Source: an uncultured Clostridium sp.
Lineage (GTDB): Bacteria > Bacillota > Clostridia > Lachnospirales > Lachnospiraceae
Direction of reading: 5' to 3'
Length of the DNA: 41,850 bases
Assembly: GCA_946553025.1 (NCBI GenBank)
Contig: CAMNRM010000043.1
Coordinates: forward strand, 1 to 41,850
Part shown: one piece after another, positions 23,944 to 32,896 of the stretch
Numbering within the stretch: the first letter of the stretch is position 1
Layout of the letters: each line of letters begins with the position of its first letter
Position numbers and translations under genes: made by a program
Notes under the pieces: generated by a model
Databases searched by the model: none
What the model was told of the DNA's origin: nothing
Seen by the model: the letters and a program-made list of their open reading frames with translations, nothing else

Positions 23944-25332
23944 ATGCGAGAAGAACGATTGATTGTAAGACCTTTTGAAGAACTTCAGATTTTAGATTTT
24001 CAATCTATTCAGGTTATTAATGAACACGCGAAAGCGAAAGTAAAAGGCCGTATTCCATTTGAAAAAAGAAAAGATTATATTGATATGGGAAGGCATCAGA
24101 AGTGGGTACAAATAATCGCGTTAGCCGAACAGGGAGAGTCGATTTTATTTTATGGGATTATTGAACAGATTCAGATGGAGATTGATAATGGAATTTGTAC
24201 AGTTGTTTTAAGTTTGTGTTCTGGTACGCAGCTTATGGATTATACGGAGCATATTCGGAGCTTTCAAGGAGAAAATTTAACCTATAACCATTTATTGGAT
24301 ATTTGCAGCAGAGAATATGACGAAGCAGGGAAGATCATGACTGTAGGAAATGGAAAGACAATTCCTCATTTTATTATGCAGTATAAGGAAACGGATTGGG
24401 AATTTATAAAGCGTCTTGCAGCTATGAATCATACGGTAATATTTGCGGACTGTTCAACCAAAGGGGAAAAATATCATTTTGGCCTTCCCGAACGAAAGTT
24501 TGATTTAAAAGAAACGCCCAGTGAATACCGAATAAAATATAATATGCAGGAATATTGGATAAAGAAAAATTATGGCTTATCGATTCAAACAGAAGATACA
24601 ATATCTTACCTGTGGGAGAGCCGGGAAGTACATAAGCTGGGAGAAAAGATAAGTTTGGATGGCAAAGAAGTGTATATTTGGAAAATAGAAAGTTCTTTTA
24701 AGGGAAATGAATTATACCATACCTGTTATATGAAGATGCGTTCAGGCTTCCAGACTGTTCCTTATTATAATAAACAAATTGCAGGAAATTGTTTATTAGG
24801 GGAAGTTATTAAAGTGAGAAATGAAGAGGTACAGATAAAAATACATGGTGATGAGAATCGACAACTGTCGGGAGCGTGTTGGTATTCTTTTTCTACTATT
24901 TATTCTTCATCAGATGGTACGGGATGGTATTGTATGCCGGAGATTGGAGATGTGGTTAGATTATATTTTCCTACAGAGAAAGAAGAAAGTGCTTATGTTT
25001 CCAGTGCATATCATGAGAAGAATACAGAACTCAGAACACATCCGGAGTGTAAATTTTGGAGAAATAAGGAAGGAAAAGAGATACAGTTGTCACCGGAACA
25101 TATTTTATTGACGAATAATGATGGTACTTATATTGAATTATCGGATGATGAAGGGGTGAAGATTGTAAGTGAAGGTTCGGTAACTGTACATGCAGGTGAA
25201 AGCTTAAATATAACAAGTTCCAATTCTACAATTGAACTAAGTGCGCCGAAAAGAATAAGATTAAAGCAGGGCAATACAGAGATGAATTTAGGCGGCGATC
25301 TTAAAATGCGAGGCGCAAGAATTAAACTGTAA
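23944..25332 (+). CDS. VgrG/gp27-gp5-like spike protein 1 of a contractile injection system
   Basis: 462 residues. The N-terminal gp27-like part includes LTYNHLLDICSREYDE and MQYKETDWEFIKRLAAMNHT, the classic VgrG/Pvc8 'Y-x-E-T-D-W-x-F-x-x-R-L-A' signature. An OB-fold gp5-like domain follows (GEVIKVRNEEVQIKIHGD, then GWYCMPEIGDVVRLYFP). It closes with a beta-rich stalk (HILLTNNDGTYIELSDDEG, ITSSNSTIELSAPKRI). In such systems the trimer forms the spike tip of the tube and carries effectors. The ATG has AGGAGATGATAG upstream. A second spike gene follows 20 bases on. Confidence 0.9.
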   Translation: MREERLIVRPFEELQILDFQSIQVINEHAKAKVKGRIPFEKRKDYIDMGRHQKWVQIIALAEQGESILFYGIIEQIQMEIDNGICTVVLSLCSGTQLMDYTEHIRSFQGENLTYNHLLDICSREYDEAGKIMTVGNGKTIPHFIMQYKETDWEFIKRLAAMNHTVIFADCSTKGEKYHFGLPERKFDLKETPSEYRIKYNMQEYWIKKNYGLSIQTEDTISYLWESREVHKLGEKISLDGKEVYIWKIESSFKGNELYHTCYMKMRSGFQTVPYYNKQIAGNCLLGEVIKVRNEEVQIKIHGDENRQLSGACWYSFSTIYSSSDGTGWYCMPEIGDVVRLYFPTEKEESAYVSSAYHEKNTELRTHPECKFWRNKEGKEIQLSPEHILLTNNDGTYIELSDDEGVKIVSEGSVTVHAGESLNITSSNSTIELSAPKRIRLKQGNTEMNLGGDLKMRGARIKL

Positions 25333-25355
25333 TTGCTGATAAAGGGAGGATCGTG

Positions 25356-26624
25356 ATGGAAATAGGAGTAATGGATAATCTTAAAATAGAAACCAATATA
25401 CCTTTGCAGAGTGTAGAACAATTTTGGTTTTCCTGGAAACCATGCTGTCATGCTATCCTTAACCTGGAAGGATATATTAACAGAAATGTTTTGTGGAATG
25501 ATGCACAAGTTTATGATAGCCGTATAAAGATATACGTAATAGATGAGGATAAAATAACGATAATATATCACGGCTATGTAACCGAAGCAGAAGTGAAAAA
25601 TGTGGGAGGGACAAGCCAGATTAATTTAAAAGCAATGTCGGCTTCATGCCTGCTGGATCGGAAATTGAAGAGCTGCTCATTTCAAAATACAGAAAAGACT
25701 TATGGCGAAATTGTTCGGGAGAATGTACAGTGTGATGGGGGACAGGTAATACGAAATCAGAGAAGTGATGCGAGAATCGAATATCCGGTTATTCGTTATG
25801 AAGAAACGACTTGGCAGTTTGCAAATCGTATGGCAGGCCGTCTTGGAAACTATATTATACCCGATGTGGAAACCGGTAATCCAAACTTATGGTTTGGGAT
25901 GAGAACGGGAAGAAATGTGGAAAGCTTGTCGGAAACACAGTGCAGGATAGAGATAAGGAAATATGGTGGAGGAATTGGGGTTCGTTATAAAGCCAATGGC
26001 AGGAGTTTTTATAAAATAGGAGATAGAATGGAGTACTTTGGACAGAAAGTAACCATTGCAGAAGTAGAGGGTTGTTATAAAAATGGCGAATTGGTATTTA
26101 GTTATACCTTAGAAGAATCCGGTATACAGTTGCCAAGGCTTTGTGAGGATGTAAATTCCGGCGGTTTAGGATTTTGGGGTGAGATAAAAGAAGTGAAGGG
26201 AGAAATGGTAAAGGTAGCATTAGATGTCGACCATGGGGAAGAAACAGGGGATTATTTTTACCCTTGGTATCCTGAAACAGGTAACGGCCTTTATGCAATG
26301 CCGGAGGTAGGGGCAAGAGCATTGTTATGTTTTTTATCTGCCGGAGAACAGAATGGAGCAGTAATTCATTGCGTAAATAAAGATTTGCAAAAGGAACTTT
26401 CCTGTAAAGATCGTTTTTTAATATTAAAAAATGGGAATAAGATTGATTTGACGAGGAAAGAGATAGGTTTTTCAAGAGAAGATCATGAACTTATTCTTGA
26501 GGACAATGCAGTTGCAGTTAGTACATTACAAGGATTAAACATAACAGCAGAAGGAAAGGTACATTTAAAAGCGAAACAGATTATGATAAATACACCGGAA
26601 GAACTTAACTTATGTCAGGGATAG
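25356..26624 (+). CDS. VgrG-like spike protein 2
   Basis: 422 residues from ATG 25356; the overlapping GTG at 25353 is equally close to the AGGGAGG. It has the same domain order as the first spike but is clearly different in sequence: IRYEETTWQFANRMAGRLGN is the gp27-like signature, YAMPEVGARALLCFL the OB-fold end, and ILKNGNKIDLTRKEIGFS onward a short stalk. Two different spike genes in tandem suggest a heteromeric baseplate hub or alternate spikes for different cargo. The next gene supplies a PAAR-like tip. Confidence 0.85.
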   Translation: MEIGVMDNLKIETNIPLQSVEQFWFSWKPCCHAILNLEGYINRNVLWNDAQVYDSRIKIYVIDEDKITIIYHGYVTEAEVKNVGGTSQINLKAMSASCLLDRKLKSCSFQNTEKTYGEIVRENVQCDGGQVIRNQRSDARIEYPVIRYEETTWQFANRMAGRLGNYIIPDVETGNPNLWFGMRTGRNVESLSETQCRIEIRKYGGGIGVRYKANGRSFYKIGDRMEYFGQKVTIAEVEGCYKNGELVFSYTLEESGIQLPRLCEDVNSGGLGFWGEIKEVKGEMVKVALDVDHGEETGDYFYPWYPETGNGLYAMPEVGARALLCFLSAGEQNGAVIHCVNKDLQKELSCKDRFLILKNGNKIDLTRKEIGFSREDHELILEDNAVAVSTLQGLNITAEGKVHLKAKQIMINTPEELNLCQG

Positions 26625-26734
26625 CTGTGATAGAAAACAGAGAAAGTGGGATAGTTTATTGACTATATAACGGTTATTAAGCTTGTGTGAAGGAAAATAT
26701 AAAATTTATATTAATACGGAGTGGAAAAATACTT

Positions 26735-28351
26735 ATGGAAATTAAATTTTTGAAGGATAATTTGTTTCAAAATAATACTAAAGAAACTATTGATTTAATG
26801 GCAATATATGACTCTTATTATGGACATTGGCAAGAAACAAAAAAGTATGTTTTAAGAAAATCTATTTTATCTTGCAATATGGGAACACAACTTTCTAGAA
26901 TAGATGTACCTAATGATCATGGTATAATTCCACCAGTAGTTCTTGCTTCTGACTGGTTAGTACATATAAATATTAATTCATTTGGTTATTGTAAATGTAA
27001 AACCAAAACACCTAATCTGCCAGAACAATTATCAGATTCTTGTGGTTATAAATGTAATCCCATCTTAGCGTCGGGGTGGCATCAGAATAGAGGAAATACT
27101 AGGATATGGAATGAAGAAATAGAAAAATATGAAGAGATAGTTAATGATTCTGCTTCATTGATTTGTCTTTATGGAGGAGTTATAACTGTTGCTGAAGTTT
27201 TTAAAGAAGTGTTAAATTCGCAATTAGAAGCATTTCTTTGTTTGCATGGTGATAAAATAGCACTTGTTGATGTTTTGCATCCAATGTGTAAAAGTATTCT
27301 TAATGAATCACAAGTGATAGCAAATATTAATAATGAAGAAATGTTACTTGTTGTAGAATCAGAAAATATGAGTACGAATATGTCTACTGTAAATGGTAAA
27401 ATATTTAGTGGATATGAGGAAAAAAGTGAAAAGACAGAACCAATTGAAAGACAACAAGATATTATGGAAAGTATTATAGACAATATTAATTCGGCAAGAA
27501 GCAAACAGTGGTTGCCAGAAGGAAATGAAGTTACAAAATTAGCAGAACAATATTTAAGAGCAGGTGGTGATAGTGCAGGAATAACAATTGGAGTAATATG
27601 GGCATTAGGATTATCTCCTGATGCTAGTGAAGAAGAGCATATTTATCTTAGAAATTTAGGTGTAATTAATGAAAATGAAAAAATTGGAAGGTGTGAATTT
27701 GAAGGGGATGGATATTGGTTACGTATTTTTTTACGAGGAATAGTTTTTCCAGAAGGAAATTATTGGAGGGTAAACTGGAAAAAATATATGGAGTCGAATC
27801 CAATATTATCTGGAAAAGTTGGGGATGTTGTTATACCAATTGGATATAGTCTTAAAAATGAAGAAAAAAAAGAAATTTCTATGGAAATTTCTATGATAAT
27901 AGAAAATGGAGGCGGATACACAGGCTATGAGTTTCTTCATGGTACTGATGAAAAAGTGGGTGGATTTCAAATAAATGGAATGGTTTCAAAAAATAAGAAT
28001 GGTGATACAACTTATGAATTGATTTATAGATGGAATGATATTATAAACCCCGAAATAGAACGATATAGTGATGATGCTGAAAGAACGAAAATTGCAGAAG
28101 GATTTTTAAATCCTAAAAGTTATATAATATCTATTACTTGGAGTGATATAACAAAAATAAAGGCATCTGAAAACAAAAATAAAGGATGGCTGTCTAATTG
28201 GTCTAGTGATTGGAGTAATAATATGAGTGAATATTATAAAGATAAGTTTAATTTTTCTGAAAATGAACAATTACAAGAATTATTTGGAGGTAAAAGTTGG
28301 CAACAAAGATTACAAGAAATTAAAATGAATTATCCGGACTATTATAACTAA
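26735..28351 (+). CDS. DUF4280 PAAR-like protein with C-terminal toxin-like domain
   Basis: 538 residues from ATG 26735 (CGGAGTGG upstream; a GTG at 26687 is in frame). Residues about 30-170 fit DUF4280, a PAAR-like tip family: YYGHWQETKKYVLRKSILSC, then N-M-G-T and N-D-H-G, VHININSFGYCKCKT, and NDSASLICLYGGVITV. A linker of about 100 residues follows, then a C-terminal domain (about 250-538) with EQYLRAGGDSAGITIGVIWA, GGYTGYEFLHGT, VGGFQINGMVSKN and a Trp/Ser-rich segment. I do not recognise its activity. The layout of a spike tip fused to a variable C-terminus is typical of specialised effectors, and the following membrane protein gene is a candidate immunity partner. Confidence 0.8.
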   Translation: MEIKFLKDNLFQNNTKETIDLMAIYDSYYGHWQETKKYVLRKSILSCNMGTQLSRIDVPNDHGIIPPVVLASDWLVHININSFGYCKCKTKTPNLPEQLSDSCGYKCNPILASGWHQNRGNTRIWNEEIEKYEEIVNDSASLICLYGGVITVAEVFKEVLNSQLEAFLCLHGDKIALVDVLHPMCKSILNESQVIANINNEEMLLVVESENMSTNMSTVNGKIFSGYEEKSEKTEPIERQQDIMESIIDNINSARSKQWLPEGNEVTKLAEQYLRAGGDSAGITIGVIWALGLSPDASEEEHIYLRNLGVINENEKIGRCEFEGDGYWLRIFLRGIVFPEGNYWRVNWKKYMESNPILSGKVGDVVIPIGYSLKNEEKKEISMEISMIIENGGGYTGYEFLHGTDEKVGGFQINGMVSKNKNGDTTYELIYRWNDIINPEIERYSDDAERTKIAEGFLNPKSYIISITWSDITKIKASENKNKGWLSNWSSDWSNNMSEYYKDKFNFSENEQLQELFGGKSWQQRLQEIKMNYPDYYN

Positions 28352-28467
28352 AAATTAATGTTTAAAGTAAATTTTTAAACAAATATGTTTATTTGCTGAT
28401 TTTGAAAAAAACATAATGATTACTTAAAACTAGATTTACAACTTGGCATTGCATGAGGGATAAAATA

Positions 28468-28923
28468 ATGAATTATTTAAAAAAGCACAGGAGTATTTTA
28501 ATATATATTATTTTGGCGATATTAGTGATAGAAACAGAAATTTACATGGTTGCTCATAAAATTTATGATAAGGTTAGATTAGAATATGAACCCGTTCAAA
28601 TATCAACTAAACCAATGGGAATGATATATCCGGATGGAGGGGCAATTGTTTCTTTTAGAATTAAAAACTGTTCTGATTATGAACAGACAGTAGCATTTAT
28701 AATTTATCAACAAAATTGGGTATCTGGAGAAAAACAACTTTTTATTGTAGAGCATGTGTATAATGACTATCTATTCAATAATCCTAAAGAAATAAAAGAT
28801 GGAGTAATAAAGATACAAAGTGGTGAAAGTTGCTTTGTGTGTATTAAAGCAGTGGCAAAAGATAAATCAAAAATACTTTCTTCTAGAGAAGGTCCTGATG
28901 TAAAAATAGTCAAGCTAAATTAA
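28468..28923 (+). CDS. Membrane-anchored candidate immunity protein
   Basis: 151 residues from ATG 28468, preceded by GAGGGATAAA; an ATG at 28453 is in frame. A single N-terminal membrane segment (ILIYIILAILVIETEIYMVA) is followed by an outside beta-rich domain (GGAIVSFRIKNCSDYEQTVA, GESCFVCIKAV). The family is not recognised. It is the first gene behind the DUF4280 effector candidate, the usual position of a cognate immunity gene. That assignment is inference. Confidence 0.7.
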   Translation: MNYLKKHRSILIYIILAILVIETEIYMVAHKIYDKVRLEYEPVQISTKPMGMIYPDGGAIVSFRIKNCSDYEQTVAFIIYQQNWVSGEKQLFIVEHVYNDYLFNNPKEIKDGVIKIQSGESCFVCIKAVAKDKSKILSSREGPDVKIVKLN

Positions 28924-29012
28924 GTAATATTTTTTGATATATTTCTTTGTAAAAGGAAGCCATTATTTATAAGGCTGAAAATTCTGGGTAATAAATATTG
29001 AAAGGTACTAAT

Positions 29013-29747
29013 ATGTATAATAAGTTAGTAGTTTTTATTATGTTAGTAAGTTGTAGCATTGGCAGTTTAGCAAACAGCGGAGGGATTCAATTTGATTCCC
29101 AAGATGCAAAGAAACCATTCTGTAATTATAAAATATTAAAGGAACACAATTTATTAGATTATAATCATAATACTATCTTAAAAGATAAATCCAGATACTA
29201 TGTTAAATATATGAAATGTCCAGCAACAGCTTTAATGCCTGAATTATTGTTTGAATTAAAAGGAGTTCAAAAAGAGGATACACATTATTACCCCAAAAAG
29301 CTGACTATTTGGACAAATGAACAAATATTACAGGAGTTTGAATTTGACGAAAATGATTTTGCACCATGTGCTCTTGATGATTTTGGTCTGGAATATGGTG
29401 ATTATAGATTTGATGGGTATGGTGGCTTTTGTATTTTGAGTACATCAATGGGTAAAAATCCCTCTTATTATTTCTGGTTATGGGATAAAGAAAATAATTG
29501 TTTTGTAGAAGACCATGATTTGGAACAGATTAACGGATCTATAACATTTGAGTATGATAAAGAATTGATTTCAGTAGCAAGTTCAGGAGGAAATGATTAT
29601 CATGAATTTGAAATTTATAAGTATATCGATGGTAAATTAATATTAATTGAAAAAGCTATTGATACTAGAGGTTACAGAAAAATATATAGACTTGAAGATG
29701 GTGAATTGAAATTAAAGGAAATAACGGAAAGTCAAATGTTGGGTTAA
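29013..29747 (+). CDS. XAC2610-like lipoprotein
   Basis: 244 residues from ATG 29013 (GAAAGG upstream). The N-terminus carries a lipobox: KLVVFIMLVSC with Cys14, so the protein is probably lipid-anchored outside. The body has an XAC2610-type pattern: EYGDYRFDGYGGFCILS, YYFWLWDKENNCFVED and GSITFEYDKELI. Such domains are found in surface proteins and in immunity-like genes near effectors. It may serve as a second immunity gene here. Confidence 0.65.
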   Translation: MYNKLVVFIMLVSCSIGSLANSGGIQFDSQDAKKPFCNYKILKEHNLLDYNHNTILKDKSRYYVKYMKCPATALMPELLFELKGVQKEDTHYYPKKLTIWTNEQILQEFEFDENDFAPCALDDFGLEYGDYRFDGYGGFCILSTSMGKNPSYYFWLWDKENNCFVEDHDLEQINGSITFEYDKELISVASSGGNDYHEFEIYKYIDGKLILIEKAIDTRGYRKIYRLEDGELKLKEITESQMLG

Positions 29748-29830
29748 TTATACAATGCTAAATTATTTGGAAGATTTAGAAATACTACATAATAAGTAAA
29801 AAATAATAAACATTGAAAGGTACAAAAAAT

Positions 29831-30403
29831 ATGGCGTATTTAGACGAAGAAATATTGGAAGCTAAAAGAAGGATTGAACGTGAAAAGTATACTACTTTAG
29901 AAACGGGAATATATGCGGGAGAAGAATTAATTACTTTTAAGAAAACAAGCTTATTTAATGAATTAATTCATATACATCTTCCAGAACAATTTGTATTAAT
30001 GCCGGATCTTATTAAAGCTGTTAAATATCCTTCACAGAATGCTCCAGAAATTATTATGACCAGCCTTGACAGTACTGTAAATATCGGATTTAACTTGATA
30101 CCATTGGTGTTAAAAGATGACGAAATTGTATTAATGAGCGAACAGTTTCAAAATGGATTGAAAAATGTTAATCCTTCAATTGTAATAAAAAATCGATCCG
30201 ATACAAAGACTATTCAAGGAAATGAGATGAGTTGGTTTGCGTATAAAGGTTTTCATCTGGATGGTCAAAGTTATAATCGAGTTTATTTGATAAGGTTAAG
30301 AAAAAATGTTTTGCATGGAATCTTTAATTGTAATCTGCAAGAACAGGAGAACTGGATACAAATAATTGAGCAAATATTTGTATCTGTGGAGGAAGAATTA
30401 TAA
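29831..30403 (+). CDS. DUF1795/DcrB-like protein, possible effector chaperone
   Basis: 190 residues from ATG 29831; a TTG 18 bases earlier has the AAAGG before it. There is no signal peptide. The order of strands (ETGIYAGEELITFKKTSLF, IHIHLPEQFVLM, NIGFNLIPLVL) and a last helix (EQENWIQIIEQIFVSVEEEL) fits a Mog1/PsbP-type fold as in DUF1795/DcrB. EagR chaperones of T6SS effectors have this fold and bind effector N-termini. Located two genes before the caspase-like effector candidate, it could be its loading factor. The assignment is by pattern only. Confidence 0.5.
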   Translation: MAYLDEEILEAKRRIEREKYTTLETGIYAGEELITFKKTSLFNELIHIHLPEQFVLMPDLIKAVKYPSQNAPEIIMTSLDSTVNIGFNLIPLVLKDDEIVLMSEQFQNGLKNVNPSIVIKNRSDTKTIQGNEMSWFAYKGFHLDGQSYNRVYLIRLRKNVLHGIFNCNLQEQENWIQIIEQIFVSVEEEL

Positions 30404-30486
30404 ATGACTTTTGTATCAACAGATAAGTATTCTTTACACAGATAAAAATAAAATACAAAAAAGAATAAATCATAGAGGACGCTTCG

Positions 30487-31068
30487 ATGGAACGAAAAAA
30501 AGATATGGAAGAATATCTGAAAGATTATCGAATAAATCGATTTGAAGATAAGAGGGCAAGATTAAATCAATATGAATCAAAATTGAGTTTAACTTTTCAA
30601 AATAAGCTAAAAACTTTAATTATTGAGCAGGAAAACCGGCAAAAAGAAAATAGCGAAGATAAGATAAAATGTTTTTATTTTTGTCGCTTGATGAGCAGTG
30701 TTTATACAGAAAGTTATGAATCTATACTTGGAATGAGCAGTTCAACGTTATATTTAGATGAGAAACGGAGTCAGATTTACTGGTTTCCAGAATGTATTTA
30801 TGAAACTATAGATAAAGATATGGTTGAAGCTGAGAAAATCTTACGGAGAAAATTTATACGTATTCAGGAATTTGAATTATTTTATATTAAACGAAAGTTG
30901 CTGGATGATGATTGGAAATTATTGAAGAAAACCTTTGTAAGCTTATCAAAACAATCAATGAACTTAATTATGAATAGTTCTTTGAAACTGGATGATGAAT
31001 TTTTGTTTTTATGTGGAAATTATATGGAAAATTTAAAAATCATGCTGCAAGCTAGGGTAAAAAATTGA
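30487..31068 (+). CDS. Hypothetical cytosolic protein between chaperone-like and peptidase genes
   Basis: 193 residues from ATG 30487, with GAGGAC upstream. Mostly helical and highly charged (EEYLKDYRINRFEDKRARLN at the start), with a central C-F-Y-F-C-R-L segment and a strand pair near STLYLDEKRSQIYWFPECIY. There is no membrane segment. I do not recognise the family. It lies 80 bases before the caspase-like gene and may be part of the effector module. Confidence 0.65.
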   Translation: MERKKDMEEYLKDYRINRFEDKRARLNQYESKLSLTFQNKLKTLIIEQENRQKENSEDKIKCFYFCRLMSSVYTESYESILGMSSSTLYLDEKRSQIYWFPECIYETIDKDMVEAEKILRRKFIRIQEFELFYIKRKLLDDDWKLLKKTFVSLSKQSMNLIMNSSLKLDDEFLFLCGNYMENLKIMLQARVKN

Positions 31069-31149
31069 GAAAATGTTTGTTTTGATCTGTTTGTACCAGA
31101 AAAAATTTAGGATGCTGTGTCATATAAAAAGTACAGAACGGAGAAAATA

Positions 31150-32241
31150 ATGAATAAAAATCAAAGTTCTTTTCATATGGGAAATGAATTTAATGGATAT
31201 GGTGAAACAAGATATTTAAGGGGAACCGAGCCTAGACACCATGCTCCGGTTTCTCAGGAAAAAGTTCAGCTTATGCCGGATTTTGGGATTCATTTATTAA
31301 AGATGCTGGGGGGAATTCCATCAGTAATTAATCCTGAGAATAGTGAACCAATGCTGCTTGCCATGCTGGGTTCAATGCCTGGAATGACGAAAATAGTGCT
31401 TACAAAAGATGAGAATACAGGAACATACATATGTAATTTTAATGTAATTAGCGCTCAGGATTTGACGGATGGTTCTTATCCTTACGTTAAAAGTATGAGC
31501 AGTGAAACACCGACAGGTTTTGTACCCTTTGATACTGCAATTATTTATTATATTGATGATTTTAAAAGAGAAGCTAACTGGCGGGCTGAAAAATTAAAGG
31601 AAGAATTTAATATAGATGCAGTGATGATTAGTTTAACATTGCCATCTGAACAAGATAAAGATGGAAAACAGATTGCTTTAGGGTTTGCTAATTCCTGGAA
31701 TACATTGGATGATTCGGATATGGTTGATTTTGTGTACATTTTTTGTCATGGATCGGAACGAATGCTCCAGTTTAAGGATGCTTCAAAATATAATGCTTTA
31801 ACTATTAATGGTATAAATCAAGCAGGAACAGAAGAAGTGGCGGGAGATTTACATGATTTAAAAAAGAAAGATATTGTAAGGTTATATATTGAAGCATGTA
31901 ATACAGGATTATTGGATTATTATAAAGTAGAATATCAAAGTGTCGCGAGTATAATGTCAACGAAATTAGCTGATGATAGTGCAGCATATGCCTGGAATGG
32001 GAGTGTTTCATTTGGCCCACCAGCTATTGCACAAGGGGCATATGACTTAGTTGATGCAGACTATGAACTTGAACCTAGAGTATCTGAAAAACAAGACCAC
32101 TATAATTCTGTGATTTCAGATTTAAAACAGGATGGAAAAATAGAAACTGCGATGCATCCTATGGGACAGGTAATTTATCATAATGGAAAATACTGTCCTT
32201 ATGGATATTTCCCTGGAACATATATTATTGATAAGAGGTAA
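31150..32241 (+). CDS. Caspase-like (clan CD) cysteine peptidase, candidate injected effector
   Basis: 363 residues from ATG 31150 (CGGAG upstream; a GTG at 31117 is in frame). A His-Cys dyad of the clan CD type is visible: VDFVYIFCHGSERML with H200 and RLYIEACNTGLLD with C250, each after a hydrophobic strand. The N-terminal 120 residues are a separate region of unknown role, with repeated M-L-G-(G/S)-x-P/M-P segments. There is no signal peptide. It is followed at once by two related membrane-protein genes, and a fossil of its own 3' end lies between them. An effector role is inferred from this arrangement; a housekeeping or self-defence peptidase is the alternative. Confidence 0.7.
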   Translation: MNKNQSSFHMGNEFNGYGETRYLRGTEPRHHAPVSQEKVQLMPDFGIHLLKMLGGIPSVINPENSEPMLLAMLGSMPGMTKIVLTKDENTGTYICNFNVISAQDLTDGSYPYVKSMSSETPTGFVPFDTAIIYYIDDFKREANWRAEKLKEEFNIDAVMISLTLPSEQDKDGKQIALGFANSWNTLDDSDMVDFVYIFCHGSERMLQFKDASKYNALTINGINQAGTEEVAGDLHDLKKKDIVRLYIEACNTGLLDYYKVEYQSVASIMSTKLADDSAAYAWNGSVSFGPPAIAQGAYDLVDADYELEPRVSEKQDHYNSVISDLKQDGKIETAMHPMGQVIYHNGKYCPYGYFPGTYIIDKR

Positions 32242-32245
32242 CAGC

Positions 32246-32752
32246 ATGAGTTAAAGGAAACAAATGTTTTTTTTATTCGTATGCTTATTTATAGAAATTT
32301 TGGCCTTTTATTCTATAATAAAAGATGATATTGGAATTTATTGCAGGAATTATTATGCTGTAGTAAATCATGCGGATAATAATTCATATGAAGCTATTAT
32401 AGATGCAAATGGTTCAATTAAGAAAAAAGAAGTTATAGATTATGATGAATATAAGTTAGAGTATGTATATTATGATGATGGACGCACATTTGTTTTTGAG
32501 GATTCTTTGTCTGATTTAAAGGAACTATGCTATATTGATATTACAGGGGGAGAGTATCGTTTTGGAAGAAAAAAAATAGGTGTTGGAAGCAGCCGAAAAC
32601 AAATTGAAGCTGTTTATAAGGGTAAAAATAATAAATATTATGAATTTAACAAACGGATTGAAGTGATAGAATCCAGAGCAAATGTTAGTTTTTATTTTAA
32701 TGAACAGGATATTGTCTATAAAATAAGAATTAGTAAACCTGAGATATATTAG
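32246..32752 (+). pseudogene. Membrane protein (candidate immunity), copy 1, with early nonsense codon
   Basis: The ATG at 32246 has GAGGTAA upstream, but codon 3 is TAA (32252-32254) where the paralogue has GAA (M-S-stop-R-K-Q-M versus M-S-E-R-K-Q-M). The rest of the frame is intact. It may be rescued at ATG 32264, giving 162 residues that still hold the anchor (FFLFVCLFIEILAFYSII). The body shows IGIYCRNYYAVVNHADN, YRFGRKKIGVGSSRKQIEAV and VSFYFNEQDIVYKI, close to the gene at 32897. It directly follows the caspase-like gene. Confidence 0.7.
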
Positions 32753-32797
32753 TAATTGAATACTAAATAAATAAAGAATTTAAGTTTAGAAATAAAA

Positions 32798-32892
32798 ACT
32801 GTGCAGTTCCATGGGAGAGATTATATATCATAGTGGGGACTATTGTATTTAATTGTTGCCTTCCGGGGAGATGCATAATCGATAAAAGGTAA
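32798..32892 (+). pseudogene. 3'-tail fossil of a second caspase-like gene
   Basis: Bases 32811-32846 read MGEIIYHSGDYC, matching MGQVIYHNGKYC near the end of the intact peptidase (about 32161-32196). Nucleotide similarity then continues to the stop (GATAAAAGGTAA versus GATAAGAGGTAA) with small frame damage. The rest of that second effector gene has been lost. Confidence 0.75.
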
Positions 32893-32896
32893 TAAT

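Noticed and set aside
23944-28351. A prophage tail module
   Set aside because: There are no capsid, terminase, portal, tape-measure or lysis genes. DUF4280, immunity-like genes and a PP2C-type protein fit an injection system better.
26735-28351. Colicin M-like activity of the C-terminal domain
   Set aside because: A vague likeness in the GGFQINGMV region only. I could not place the catalytic residues, so no activity is claimed.
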